Assembly: GCA_014523495.1 (NCBI GenBank)
Contig: JAATVM010000186.1
Coordinates: 1 to 13,489, forward strand
DNA from: Nitrososphaerales archaeon TH1920
GTDB lineage: Archaea; Thermoproteota; Nitrososphaeria; Nitrososphaerales; Nitrososphaeraceae
Direction of reading: 5' to 3'
DNA length: 13,489 nt
Part shown: positions 1-6,249 of the stretch, one piece after another
How positions within the stretch are numbered: the stretch's first letter is position 1
Layout of the letters: every line of letters begins with the position of its first letter
Made by a program: the position numbers and the translations under genes
Notes under the pieces: generated by a model
What the model was told of the DNA's origin: nothing
Database searches by the model: none
What the model saw: only the letters and a program-made list of their open reading frames with translations

Positions 1-40
1 CATACATAATGTTTTTATGCACACATGAAATCTATTTTTC

Positions 41-178
41 ATGGAAGGATATTGTGTAAAGTGTAAACAGAAAAGGATTATGAATGATGAAAAGAAGATA
101 ACAATGAAAAATGGAAAGCCGGCAACACAAGGAATATGTTCAACCTGCGGTACTAAGATGTTTAAGATAGGAAAATAA
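41..178 (+). CDS. Small DUF5679-like zinc-binding protein, 45 aa
   Basis: The frame runs ATG 41 to TAA 176-178 and encodes 45 residues. It has two CxxC pairs, C5-V-K-C8 and C33-S-T-C36, separated by a basic, lysine-rich stretch containing TMKNGKPATQG. This pattern (YCVKCK near the N-terminus, a KNGRPA-like turn, then CxxCGTKM-F-I-G at the end) matches what I recall of the DUF5679 family, tiny one-zinc proteins found in archaea and some bacteria whose function is not established. An in-frame ATG at 17 is followed at once by a stop, so ATG 41 is the first usable start. Only 40 bases lie upstream in the window, so its promoter cannot be judged. It converges with the next gene. The family call is from memory of the motif; zinc binding is inferred from the four cysteines. 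Confidence 0.75.
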   Translation: MEGYCVKCKQKRIMNDEKKITMKNGKPATQGICSTCGTKMFKIGK

Positions 179-248
179 TCACATCCCAAATATGAAATTA
201 TTGGATCCTTAGAAAGTAAACGAATCTCCATCTAATTATTTTTTTGAT

Positions 249-986
249 CTACTCTGATGGTTTGAAATTTCTAAGGGGATCTTTTTTGTCAGGCCCATTC
301 ACGCGAAGTGATATGTCTATATCACTTTTTAATACCTCATCCTTTCCAATACCTTTTGATTTTGTGGGATCATGGCTATCTAGTTTTTTAAGTGCTTCAG
401 TAATCTCGGTCTCCAATTTCTTTATCTTTTCAGCTTCCGTTCGTAAGGAATAATCTAGATTTTTTTGACTTAATGAGGTATTCGCATAATTTTGATGCGT
501 GGTTCCATGTGGGGGTTGTTTTGTCAACATCTTGACATTTTTGTTCGAGATCTCGTTTAACCTAGTATCAATAAGTTTAATTTTGTTTTCTATAATGGAA
601 ACAAGATTGTTCTTTACTGTACTCAACTCATAAAGATCGACAACAGATCGAGTTTGCTCAATTTCCTCATCGCATTTTTTTAAATCTTCACCGTATTTTA
701 TCATTAATCTGTCGAATTCCAATTTACTTAGCTTACCTTCTCGAAAAGTTTCGTGTATTCTTCTCACAGAACTAGTAATTATCGATCTTTCGACTTCCAA
801 TGAATCCAACTCATTTTTCATGATTTGGAGATCCGAACTATTTTTATTTACATCAAAGTAATTTTCATCATTTCTATTTTTCTTGTTCTTACGAATTCGG
901 CCTATTCTTTGCTTTCTTATTTGATGAAAAACTAGAGAAGATATTGCACCCAGCCCTATTGAAAATGATGCAATAAGCAAGTCCAA
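249..986 (-). CDS. Membrane-anchored coiled-coil protein of unknown function
   Basis: Encodes 245 residues from a TTG start. Residues about 3-22 form one hydrophobic segment (LLIASFSIGLGAISSLVF). A strongly basic patch follows (residues 24-38, RKQRIGRIRKNKK). By the positive-inside rule this suggests an N-terminal anchor with the rest of the protein in the cytoplasm. Residues about 50-150 and 180-210 are charged and heptad-like, as expected for coiled coils. They include FREGKLSKLEFDRLMIKYGE (81-100), a short-helix motif of the 'GK(I/L)s..EFdrL..kY' type seen in many archaeal coiled-coil proteins. The C-terminus is hydrophilic and probably disordered. The gene lies 50 bases downstream of L37e on the same strand and could be co-transcribed with it. 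I do not recognise a family with a known job. A role in membrane or envelope scaffolding would be a guess. Confidence 0.75.
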   Translation of the reverse strand: MDLLIASFSIGLGAISSLVFHQIRKQRIGRIRKNKKNRNDENYFDVNKNSSDLQIMKNELDSLEVERSIITSSVRRIHETFREGKLSKLEFDRLMIKYGEDLKKCDEEIEQTRSVVDLYELSTVKNNLVSIIENKIKLIDTRLNEISNKNVKMLTKQPPHGTTHQNYANTSLSQKNLDYSLRTEAEKIKKLETEITEALKKLDSHDPTKSKGIGKDEVLKSDIDISLRVNGPDKKDPLRNFKPSE

Positions 987-1036
987 CTTTAAGATATTAC
1001 ATTACAACATACTGTTAAGTCTTGTCCTTAGAATAC

Positions 1037-1207
1037 TTAGATGACTCTGCGTTTAATCCAATCATATTTCCTTGTTTTTGGATCTGGATATCCGCATTTT
1101 GCGCAACGCTTATCCCTTTTGTGAAATGAGTTATTGCCACACCTTCTACATCTTATATGGGTCTTCTTTCTAGTGAATTTTCCCATTGATGTTGTTCCTT
1201 TAGTCAT
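1037..1207 (-). CDS. rpl37e: Large ribosomal subunit protein eL37 (L37e)
   Basis: Encodes 56 residues from ATG 1207 to TAA 1037. The protein begins MTKGTTSMGKFTRKKTHIRC and carries the L37e zinc ribbon: C20-R-R-C23 and C35-A-K-C38, followed by GYPDP and a basic C-terminus ending WIKRRVI. L37e is a small zinc-binding protein of the archaeal/eukaryotic large subunit that packs into 23S rRNA domains. The length (archaeal members are about 55-65 residues) and both metal sites are intact. It lies 35 bases downstream of the LSm gene on the same strand. The LSm-L37e pair is a widespread archaeal arrangement, so the two are very likely one transcript. The internal ATG at codon 8 is not needed because the conserved MTKGT N-terminus is present. 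Confidence 0.95.
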   Translation of the reverse strand: MTKGTTSMGKFTRKKTHIRCRRCGNNSFHKRDKRCAKCGYPDPKTRKYDWIKRRVI

Positions 1208-1242
1208 TCTAATCTACCTCCAATAGCATTAAATTTAGACTG

Positions 1243-1476
1243 TCAGATTGGCGGTGGTGGAGATATCATAACAACGTTATCTCCCCTTACAACAATAGTT
1301 CCAATTTCATTAGTTTTTCCTTCGTCAAATAATTCAACTGAATTGTCTAGTAGCAAATTCATATGTTGATCAAAACCATGTAAATTTCCACGAATAACTT
1401 TACTCCCTTTCAGTTTTATAAGAACTATTTTACCTAAACTCTCGTCAAGTACCTTTACAGCCATATCAACGGACAA
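1243..1476 (-). CDS. Sm-like archaeal protein (LSm / SmAP)
   Basis: Encodes 77 residues that cover a complete Sm fold. The Sm1 motif region is visible as GKIVLIKLKGSKVIRGNLHGFDQHMNLLLD (residues 15-44, in two overlapping blocks), with the RNA-contacting D-x-H-M-N-L signature at 36-41. The Sm2 motif is GTIVVRGDNVVMISPP (about 59-74), with the key R-G-D. Archaeal SmAPs form heptameric rings that bind U-rich RNA. The frame opens with TTG at 1476; an in-frame ATG at 1464 (fifth codon) is the alternative. I prefer TTG because an imperfect Shine-Dalgarno (AGGTAGTGA, 1482-1490 on the minus strand) sits 5 bases upstream of it, but the choice is not certain. It is the first gene of the LSm-L37e transcription unit. 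Confidence 0.93.
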   Translation of the reverse strand: MSVDMAVKVLDESLGKIVLIKLKGSKVIRGNLHGFDQHMNLLLDNSVELFDEGKTNEIGTIVVRGDNVVMISPPPPI

Positions 1477-1481
1477 CTATT

Positions 1482-1522
1482 TCACTACCTATGGTATTGC
1501 GTAATGAAGGTCTATATTAAAG
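1482..1522 (-). promoter_or_regulatory. Probable promoter and ribosome binding site for LSm-L37e
   Basis: On the minus strand CTTTAATATAGA (1511-1522) is a TATA-box-like element. Archaeal transcription starts about 25 bases downstream, which would be near 1490, leaving a leader of about 14 bases. That leader contains AGGTAGTGA, a partial match to the archaeal anti-Shine-Dalgarno ATCACCTCC. Inferred from sequence only. Confidence 0.4.
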
Positions 1523-1643
1523 TTAATAATAAATCACTACATTTTACGCAAAAATAATTTTTTGGAATTAATAGTTATTCATTAGCGTGATATAATTTTA
1601 CTAACATCATATCCAATTTTGAGATTCAAAAATTAGATTGCTT

Positions 1644-2345
1644 TTATAATAAAAGGAGTTCATCGAGTTCTTTTATTGATCTAATAAGATTCTTTATTGT
1701 AACTGAAATTATTTTTTCACCTTCTTTTTTAGATGCTTTTGTGGGATCACCCCAGACCCCATTTTTTGTTATCTTAAATGATGATGGATTATTCAGAAAA
1801 GTTGAATATGTGGAATGCGATCTCTTTTGGTCGACATAGCCTCTTTTGGCTTTTTCCATGCGGACTAGCTTTGGTGCAATAGCGAGCATTAATGAAGTCT
1901 CTACAAAACCAGCATGGTCAAATTCCCTTTCAATCAGCGGCCAATAGTTAATCCCAAATATATTTAATCTTGCGTTATTCTTTGCTACTTTTTGAGGAAC
2001 ATATTGTACTACTCCCATATTTCCATGGTGGGCATTTAGTATAATTACATAGTTAAAACCATTTTCTCCCAATGAAATACATATTTGACTTAAAAGTTCT
2101 GAAAGTAGATCATTACTTATTGAAATATTGAAAAATGGTTTGTGTTCGTATGATACTCCATAAGGAATACTTGGCAGAACATATGATGAAATTTTTTTTG
2201 AAATTTGGTTTGCTAGATACTCTGCAATTATTGTATCGGTAGTTATGGGAAGATGCGGACCATGTTGCTCTAAGGAACCTAATGGGATTATTAGTCTCCT
2301 TTTATTATCTTTTATCTCATAACTACTGAGATTGTATATAGACAT
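1644..2345 (-). CDS. Creatininase-family amidohydrolase, possibly ArfB deformylase
   Basis: Encodes 233 residues from ATG 2345. The creatininase-family metal site is complete: LGSLEQHGPHLPITTDT at residues 22-38 (E26, H28, D37), NAHHGN at 104-109, and HAGFVET at 144-150 with E149. GVWGDPTKASKKEGE (196-210) is the usual C-terminal signature. These enzymes use a divalent metal pair to hydrolyse amides. In archaea one subgroup is ArfB, which removes the formyl group from the GTP-derived pyrimidine intermediate of riboflavin and F420 synthesis (characterised in Methanocaldococcus as MJ0116). The short length and archaeal host make ArfB the best specific guess, but creatinine amidohydrolase or an MftE-like peptidase has the same motifs, so I hold only the family as firm. 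The next gene upstream, purU, also acts on a formyl group. Confidence 0.88.
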   Translation of the reverse strand: MSIYNLSSYEIKDNKRRLIIPLGSLEQHGPHLPITTDTIIAEYLANQISKKISSYVLPSIPYGVSYEHKPFFNISISNDLLSELLSQICISLGENGFNYVIILNAHHGNMGVVQYVPQKVAKNNARLNIFGINYWPLIEREFDHAGFVETSLMLAIAPKLVRMEKAKRGYVDQKRSHSTYSTFLNNPSSFKITKNGVWGDPTKASKKEGEKIISVTIKNLIRSIKELDELLLL

Positions 2346-2407
2346 TGATATTACACATATTCAAATGAGTTATTAAACTAATCAAACAAATGTTCAATGT
2401 TTAATAT

Positions 2408-3292
2408 TCATCTCTTGGTTTCAATATCCATTGCGTCTTTGATCACAACCCGTCCCCAATTAACTTCTATACGGTTTTCTAGGAATAGCGTTACTGCTTC
2501 TAGTAATGTTACCGCTTCTAGTCTCTGTCCTCTTCTCTTAATTGTGTCTACTGTATCTTCCTGTCCAACCCTGAATGATTCCTGACAGATAATAGGTCCC
2601 TGGTCAAGGTCTTCTGTCACAAAATGAGCAGTGCACCCAACGATTTTTGCACCTCTTTCATAAGCCTGGACATACGCATACGCCCCCGGGAATGCAGGCA
2701 ACAATGACGGGTGAATGTTAATTATTCGATCAGGGTACCTCCAGACAAAGTTTGGAGTCAATACTCTCATGTATCTTCCCAACACTATCAAATCCACATT
2801 GTAGCGATCCATTATGTCAAGGATTTGTTCTTCTGCATTTGTTTGCATGGAGTGTACTATGTGATAAAATGGAACATTGTGTTTTTTTGCAATAGCACTA
2901 GTTGTATTTTCACTTCCTATGATGACAACAATATTTGCATGTATTTGACCAGATACTTTTGCATCCAACAATTTAATCAGGCAATGACTTTCTTTGCTAA
3001 CAAAAATTGCAATGTTCTTTAATCTTTTAGGCTCTTGATAATGAATTTTTACTTCCATATCTAATTTTTTTGCCAGAGTTTTTAGTTCGGTATCAAATAA
3101 TTTTTTATTAAAATCATGATGATGGAATGACGCCTCCAATTGCATTCCAAATAATCCATTGATAACATTTTGATTTATTTGTTCAATGTTTCCATCGTTT
3201 TTAAAAATAAAATTTGTTACATCGGCAACTACCCCCTTTCTATCTTTACCTACAACTGTTACCTCAACCAGTAGTCTATCGTTCATGTTCAA
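2408..3292 (-). CDS. purU: Formyltetrahydrofolate deformylase (PurU type)
   Basis: Encodes 294 residues with two domains. Residues about 6-85 are an ACT regulatory domain (GKDRKGVVADVTNFIF, then NIEQINQNVI). Residues about 90-280 are a formyl-transferase hydrolase domain: KNIAIFVSKESHCLIKLL opens it, NIHPSLLPAFPGA (192-204) carries N192 and H194, and TAHFVTEDLDQGPII (221-235) carries D230, the N-H-D catalytic set of the PurU/PurN superfamily. PurU hydrolyses 10-formyl-THF to THF and formate, balancing one-carbon pools. The ACT domain and the C-terminal RRGQRLEA...LENR segment point to PurU, not PurN. The catalytic block reads NIHPSLLP, the PurN-like form, where bacterial PurU usually has NIHHSFLP. 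The start is ATG 3292; a second ATG two codons later is also possible. It is 62 bases upstream of the creatininase-family gene on the same strand. Confidence 0.9.
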   Translation of the reverse strand: MNMNDRLLVEVTVVGKDRKGVVADVTNFIFKNDGNIEQINQNVINGLFGMQLEASFHHHDFNKKLFDTELKTLAKKLDMEVKIHYQEPKRLKNIAIFVSKESHCLIKLLDAKVSGQIHANIVVIIGSENTTSAIAKKHNVPFYHIVHSMQTNAEEQILDIMDRYNVDLIVLGRYMRVLTPNFVWRYPDRIINIHPSLLPAFPGAYAYVQAYERGAKIVGCTAHFVTEDLDQGPIICQESFRVGQEDTVDTIKRRGQRLEAVTLLEAVTLFLENRIEVNWGRVVIKDAMDIETKR

Positions 3293-3339
3293 TATACAAT
3301 CGATTAAGAACCCTCAAAAATAAAGGATTCTAAAAAAAC

Positions 3340-3356
3340 TAATACTTAAATAAGTT
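3340..3356. promoter_or_regulatory. Near-palindromic TATA-like element upstream of purU
   Basis: AATACTTAAATAAGTTG contains ACTTAAATAAGT, which reads as a TATA-type element on both strands. For purU (minus strand) it predicts transcription starting near 3320, about 30 bases before ATG 3292. On the plus strand it predicts a start near 3373, about 90 bases before the zinc finger gene. Direction is undecided; the purU use is the better spaced. Confidence 0.4.
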
Positions 3357-3459
3357 GATTTCAATTCTAAAGCGATGATAAATACACTTTTAGTGAATTT
3401 ATGTCCAACAAATTAGTATAGGTAGATATGTTATTCATGATTGCTCTTCACAATATGGT

Positions 3460-3651
3460 TTGCAAGAAATGAGTCCAGAACAGAGACAAAAAATTTCTAA
3501 GAAATCAAGAAAAGATTTTGATTATAATAACCCAACACGAAAGTGTTCAGTGTGCTATACACTTTCAGGATGGCATTGCTATACATGTAATGGAGACTTT
3601 TGCGAACTTCACTTTCATGATGAAAAACACAGAAAATTATGCAGTGTTTGA
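3460..3651 (+). CDS. HIT-type zinc finger protein, 63 aa
   Basis: The protein has a basic N-terminal tail (SPEQRQKISKKSRKDF) and a dense zinc-binding half: C29-x2-C32-x7-C40-x2-C43-x4-C48-x2-H51, then H53, H57 and C61. This cross-brace order, ending in FCELHFHDEKHRKLC (47-61), resembles the zf-HIT domain of eukaryotic snoRNP and chromatin-remodelling factors. Small HIT-like proteins occur in archaea and their role is not settled; interaction with RNA-protein assembly is only an analogy. The frame begins at TTG 3460; ATG 3469 would give a protein three residues shorter and is equally possible, since no clear ribosome binding site decides it. The upstream frame stays open further but has no usable start codon. 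Confidence 0.72.
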   Translation: MQEMSPEQRQKISKKSRKDFDYNNPTRKCSVCYTLSGWHCYTCNGDFCELHFHDEKHRKLCSV

Positions 3652-3758
3652 TTCAGTCAATATACATTCATTCTCATACTACAGCTGAAGAAACCTTGTA
3701 TCAAGATACTTAAAATAGAGTAACAAGTATCGAAGCAAAAATTTACTGGTAAATAGTG

Positions 3759-3889
3759 TGCGGGGGGTGGGATTTGAACCCACGGATCCCTAAGGAACAG
3801 GGATCTAGGAATGTGAGTGATATTCATTCTAAGCTTCGCACTCGCTTTTCACGAGACCTGCGCCGTTGACCTGGCTTGGCAACCCCCGC
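3759..3889 (-). tRNA. tRNA-Leu-like type II tRNA with an intron in the anticodon loop
   Basis: On the minus strand the acceptor 5' half GCGGGGG (3889-3883) pairs with CCCCCGC (3766-3760), followed by discriminator A (3759); no CCA is encoded. The D arm GCC...GGC and the T arm GTGGG-TTCAAAT-CCCAC are complete. The variable arm TTCC-TTA-GGGA marks a type II tRNA and, with TTGCCAAGCC...GGCGCAGG, resembles archaeal tRNA-Leu. The anticodon stem CAGG/CCTG is split by extra sequence. The simplest solution places exon 1 at 3889-3854 (ending CAGGTCT), a 46-base intron at 3853-3808, and exon 2 from 3807 (TAGATCCCTG). That gives anticodon UAG; moving the junctions one base gives CAG. Both read leucine codons. 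The top pair of the stem would then be U-C, and I could not draw a perfect bulge-helix-bulge, so the junctions are tentative. The intron contains a GAGTG/CACTC stem. Confidence 0.85.
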
Positions 3890-3919
3890 ATCGATTTGTC
3901 CGCTATTGAAAGTTATGCG

Positions 3920-3946
3920 ACCAAATTTATCTATTATTTAGATTAT
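3920..3946. promoter_or_regulatory. Divergent promoter region between the tRNA and glmM
   Basis: The 71 bases between the tRNA 5' end and ATG 3961 include the AT-rich stretch ACCAAATTTATCTATTATTT. On the plus strand TTTATCTATTA (3926-3936) lies about 25-30 bases before glmM and would give a nearly leaderless mRNA. On the minus strand ATAAATTTGG lies about 30-40 bases upstream of the tRNA. Assignment by spacing only. Confidence 0.35.
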
Positions 3947-3960
3947 ATTGGTGTTTAGTT

Positions 3961-5334
3961 ATGTTGAACAAGAATATGCCATTATTTGGTACTAATGGAA
4001 TTAGAGGAGTTTTTGGAAAAGATCTTACTCTAGATTTCTTAGTCGATGTTACTCAATCATTGGCAGCTTTTTACAAAGAAGGATCAATCTTGGTGGGAAG
4101 AGATGGCCGAAATTCAAATAATATCATGTTTAATATTGTTACTGCTGTCTTAAATTCAAATGGACTGAATACAGTAGATGCAGGTATTGTGCCAACACCC
4201 TGTCTTCAGTATGCAACAAAAAAAAATCAATATGAAGGCGGTGTTATGATTACTGCTTCTCACAATCCTCCAGAATACAACGGTGTAAAACCAATTGCAA
4301 ATGATGGAGTTGAATTATCACGAGATGATGAGTCTGTGGTTGAAGAGATTTTTAGAAATAAATCGTTTATTAATTCAGATAAAATAGGACAGAATTTCAA
4401 AGAAGAAATGATCATTGAACGCTACATTAATGATGTCCTAAATTTAGTAAATGTAGAAAAAATTAAGAAACATAAATTTAGAATAACGATGGATTTAGGA
4501 AATGGAGTTCAAGCTCTAGTTGCACCATTATTGGCTAAAAGACTTGGATGTACGGTAATAACGCTTAATGGAACATTGGATGGAAATTTCCCTGGAAGAG
4601 GTTCAGAACCAACTCCATCAAACCTAGATTTGTTGAGTTTTGTTGCAAAAGAAACTAAAACTGACTTTGGCGTTGCGTATGACGGAGATGGAGATAGATG
4701 CATATTTTGCGATGAGCGTGGAACCATCCTTTGGGGCGATAAAACAGGAACTTTATTGGCCAAATACTTGATATCTGATCGGCATCAGAAAGCGAAAATA
4801 GTTTGCCCGATAAACACTACACATATCTTGACAAAAATTGCAGAAGAAAATGGTTCCAAAGTTATTCATACAAAAGTTGGCAGTGTTGAGGTGTCTCGTG
4901 AAATGATCAAGCAAAATGCAGTTATAGGGTTGGAGGAAAACGGGGGTTTCATGTATGGAAAATTAAATCAGGTTAGAGATGGCGCATTGACCACTGCATT
5001 GATGCTAGATTTACTAGCGTCAAAAGAAAAGCCCCTTTCAGAATTATTGTCATCTCTTCCTCTCGTATACCAATACAAATCTAAATTTCATTGTTCTGAT
5101 ATTGAATTAACTCAAAAATTGATAAATAAATTTAAGAATCACGGGAGTCCGAAAAAAGTTGAAACTCTTGATGGTGTCAAGATTTGGTTTGATGATGAAA
5201 GTTGGATAATGCTGCGCCCCAGTGGGACTGAACCGTTGATTAGAATTTATGGAGAATCAACAGATGAATTACTAATCAATTCCAAAGTTCATGAATATAC
5301 ACGTCTTGTTATTGAGACATTAGCTGAAAAATAA
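3961..5334 (+). CDS. glmM: Phosphoglucosamine mutase / phosphohexomutase (alpha-D-phosphohexomutase family)
   Basis: Encodes 457 residues, the normal length for archaeal members, with all four family signatures. FGTNGIRG (9-16) contacts the substrate. TASHNPP (98-104) holds the phosphoserine S100. DGDGDR (241-246) binds Mg2+. The sugar-binding loop is EENGG (325-329), and RPSGTEP (419-425) is the phosphate-binding loop. The enzyme interconverts the 6- and 1-phosphates of a hexose through a bisphosphate intermediate. Archaeal homologues act on glucosamine phosphate and often on glucose or mannose phosphate too, feeding UDP-GlcNAc and glycan synthesis. The substrate cannot be fixed from the sequence; glmM is the usual annotation. 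ATG 3961 is the first start; ATG 3976 (MPLFGTNG) is a plausible alternative because family members often begin close to this motif. It stands alone, divergent from the tRNA gene. Confidence 0.92.
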   Translation: MLNKNMPLFGTNGIRGVFGKDLTLDFLVDVTQSLAAFYKEGSILVGRDGRNSNNIMFNIVTAVLNSNGLNTVDAGIVPTPCLQYATKKNQYEGGVMITASHNPPEYNGVKPIANDGVELSRDDESVVEEIFRNKSFINSDKIGQNFKEEMIIERYINDVLNLVNVEKIKKHKFRITMDLGNGVQALVAPLLAKRLGCTVITLNGTLDGNFPGRGSEPTPSNLDLLSFVAKETKTDFGVAYDGDGDRCIFCDERGTILWGDKTGTLLAKYLISDRHQKAKIVCPINTTHILTKIAEENGSKVIHTKVGSVEVSREMIKQNAVIGLEENGGFMYGKLNQVRDGALTTALMLDLLASKEKPLSELLSSLPLVYQYKSKFHCSDIELTQKLINKFKNHGSPKKVETLDGVKIWFDDESWIMLRPSGTEPLIRIYGESTDELLINSKVHEYTRLVIETLAEK

Positions 5335-5350
5335 TATTTTCTCGGGAACA

Positions 5351-5406
5351 TTTTTAATACTCCTCTACCTGTATTCAGTAGATTAAAGATGATCCCAATG
5401 GGTGAT
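5351..5406 (+). promoter_or_regulatory. Promoter and Shine-Dalgarno of the L7Ae-aIF5B operon
   Basis: TTTTTAATAC (5351-5360) is a TATA-like element 57 bases before the L7Ae ATG, predicting a leader of about 30-35 bases. GGGTGAT at 5400-5406 is a strong complement to the archaeal 16S 3' end (ATCACC) and ends 10 bases before ATG 5417. This excludes the in-frame GTG 5402 and ATG 5405, which lie inside the binding site. Confidence 0.6.
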
Positions 5407-5416
5407 GGATTATAAA

Positions 5417-5797
5417 ATGAGTAAACCGTTTTATGTAAAATTTGAAACTCCAAAAGATCTTGTCAATGCAGTGTATGAGGCTGTTAGAGTAGCCAAACAA
5501 AGTGGAAGCGTTAGAAAAGGAACCAATGAAACTACAAAGGCGGTAGAAAGGGGAGTTGGTAAATTGGTGGTAATTGCAGAGGATGTACAACCACCTGAAG
5601 TAGTTGCGCACCTCCCAATCATCTGTGATGAGCGAAGCACTCCATACATTTTCGTACCAAGCAAGCAACAATTAGGTGAATCGATCGGAATTGAAGTTGG
5701 CTCCGCTGCCGCAACAATAATTGATGCAGGAGAGGGTCAACATATCGTGGACCAGATTATTGGTGCGTTATCTAGTATTAAAGACAAGAAGGAGTGA
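5417..5797 (+). CDS. rpl7ae: Ribosomal protein L7Ae (eL8-type), kink-turn binding protein
   Basis: Encodes 126 residues beginning MSKPFYVKFETPKDLVNAVY. The RNA-binding core is clear: SGSVRKGTNETTKAVERG (about residues 34-51) is the kink-turn recognition segment with the G-x-N-E motif. It is followed by KLVVIAEDVQPPEVVAHLP and the C-terminal EVGSAAATII. L7Ae binds kink-turns in 23S rRNA, in box C/D and H/ACA guide RNAs and in archaeal RNase P. The frame opens further upstream, at GTG 5402, but the Shine-Dalgarno GGGTGAT and the conserved N-terminus select ATG 5417. It is the first gene of a five-gene translation operon, and its last codons contain the ribosome binding site of S28e. Confidence 0.96.
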   Translation: MSKPFYVKFETPKDLVNAVYEAVRVAKQSGSVRKGTNETTKAVERGVGKLVVIAEDVQPPEVVAHLPIICDERSTPYIFVPSKQQLGESIGIEVGSAAATIIDAGEGQHIVDQIIGALSSIKDKKE

Positions 5798-5798
5798 T
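5791..5798 (+). promoter_or_regulatory. Shine-Dalgarno for S28e, overlapping the L7Ae stop
   Basis: GGAGTGAT matches GGAGGTGAT (the complement of the archaeal 16S 3' end) apart from one missing G. It ends 7 bases before TTG 5806 and overlaps the L7Ae TGA (5795-5797), so the two genes are probably translationally coupled. It also shows that the in-frame GTG at 5794 is not the start. Confidence 0.6.
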
Positions 5799-5805
5799 TT
5801 CACCT

Positions 5806-6021
5806 TTGAGTAAAGCCGCGGAAGTAAAAGTAACGCCAGCAGAAGTTATCCAAATAGTAGGAAGAACAGGGATTGCAGGTGAAGTAATCCAAGTTAGAGT
5901 AAAGGTTTTAGAAGGAAAAGATAAAGGTCGAATTCTTACAAGAAATGTTAAAGGATCCGTTAGAATGAAAGACATACTTATGCTGAGAGAAACTGAAAGA
6001 GAGGCAAGAAAGATAAAATAG
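5806..6021 (+). CDS. rps28e: Small ribosomal subunit protein eS28 (S28e)
   Basis: Encodes 71 residues from a TTG start. The sequence is typical S28e: VTPAEVIQIVGRTGIAGEV near the N-terminus, then VRVKVLEGKDKGRILTRNVKG, and the diagnostic end DILMLRETEREARKI. The protein is a small OB-fold component of the 30S subunit near the mRNA exit channel, shared by archaea and eukaryotes. TTG 5806 is chosen over GTG 5794 because of the spacing to the Shine-Dalgarno at 5791-5798 and because S28e proteins normally begin just before this point. It follows L7Ae by 8 bases and precedes L24e by 9, an arrangement common in archaea. Confidence 0.95.
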   Translation: MSKAAEVKVTPAEVIQIVGRTGIAGEVIQVRVKVLEGKDKGRILTRNVKGSVRMKDILMLRETEREARKIK

Positions 6022-6030
6022 GGATATCAA

Positions 6031-6240
6031 TTGAGCAAAGCAGCTGCTTCTCTTCGTAATTGTTTCTTTTGCGGAAAACATATTCCTACAGATGCAGGAA
6101 TGATGTTAATTAAAAACGATGGATCTATTCAATGGACTTGTTCCCCAAAATGTAAGAAAAACCTAAGATTAAAACGTGATCCGAGAAAATTGAAATGGAC
6201 ACGTAAATATGTCAAAGGTGGGATTAAGGTCAAAAAGTAA
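6031..6240 (+). CDS. rpl24e: Large ribosomal subunit protein eL24 (L24e)
   Basis: Encodes 69 residues from a TTG start (TTG-AGC-AAA, translated MSKAAAS). The zinc site is complete: C11-F-F-C14 and C37-x3-C41, in the L24e context CFFCGKHIPTDAGMML and WTCSPKCKKN, followed by the basic tail RDPRKLKWTRKY. L24e is a zinc-binding protein of the 50S subunit interface in archaea and eukaryotes. There is no strong ribosome binding site, only GGGAT 8 bases upstream, so translation may depend on the preceding gene, which ends 9 bases earlier. The archaeal L24e-NDK neighbourhood is preserved: ndk starts 9 bases after the stop. Confidence 0.95.
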   Translation: MSKAAASLRNCFFCGKHIPTDAGMMLIKNDGSIQWTCSPKCKKNLRLKRDPRKLKWTRKYVKGGIKVKK

Positions 6241-6249
6241 GGATTAAAG

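Noticed and set aside
2496..2531. Apparent duplication LEAVTL-LEAVTLF near the end of PurU, suggesting a small in-frame insertion
   Set aside because: The segment between RRGQR and LENR has the same length as in ordinary PurU proteins as I recall them, so it aligns without a gap and the repetition is probably coincidental.
2711..3022. Cysteine-rich 103-codon frame on the plus strand opposite purU
   Set aside because: It lies entirely within purU, which has clear catalytic motifs, and its composition is the complement of purU codons.
3375..3416. Short frame ATG 3375 (13 codons) after a plus-strand TATA-like element, as a possible leader peptide
   Set aside because: It is too short, has no conserved feature and lies in a different frame from the zinc finger gene. 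The TATA element is better placed for purU.
3808..3889. Reading the tRNA as tRNA-Thr (CGU) or tRNA-Ser (CGA) from the bases directly after U33
   Set aside because: A threonine tRNA should not have a long variable arm, and CGA needs a loop of the wrong size. The D arm and variable arm resemble leucine tRNAs.
5375..5671. 98-codon minus-strand frame opposite L7Ae, rich in aromatic residues
   Set aside because: It is a shadow of the highly conserved L7Ae gene, without a start context or recognisable motif.
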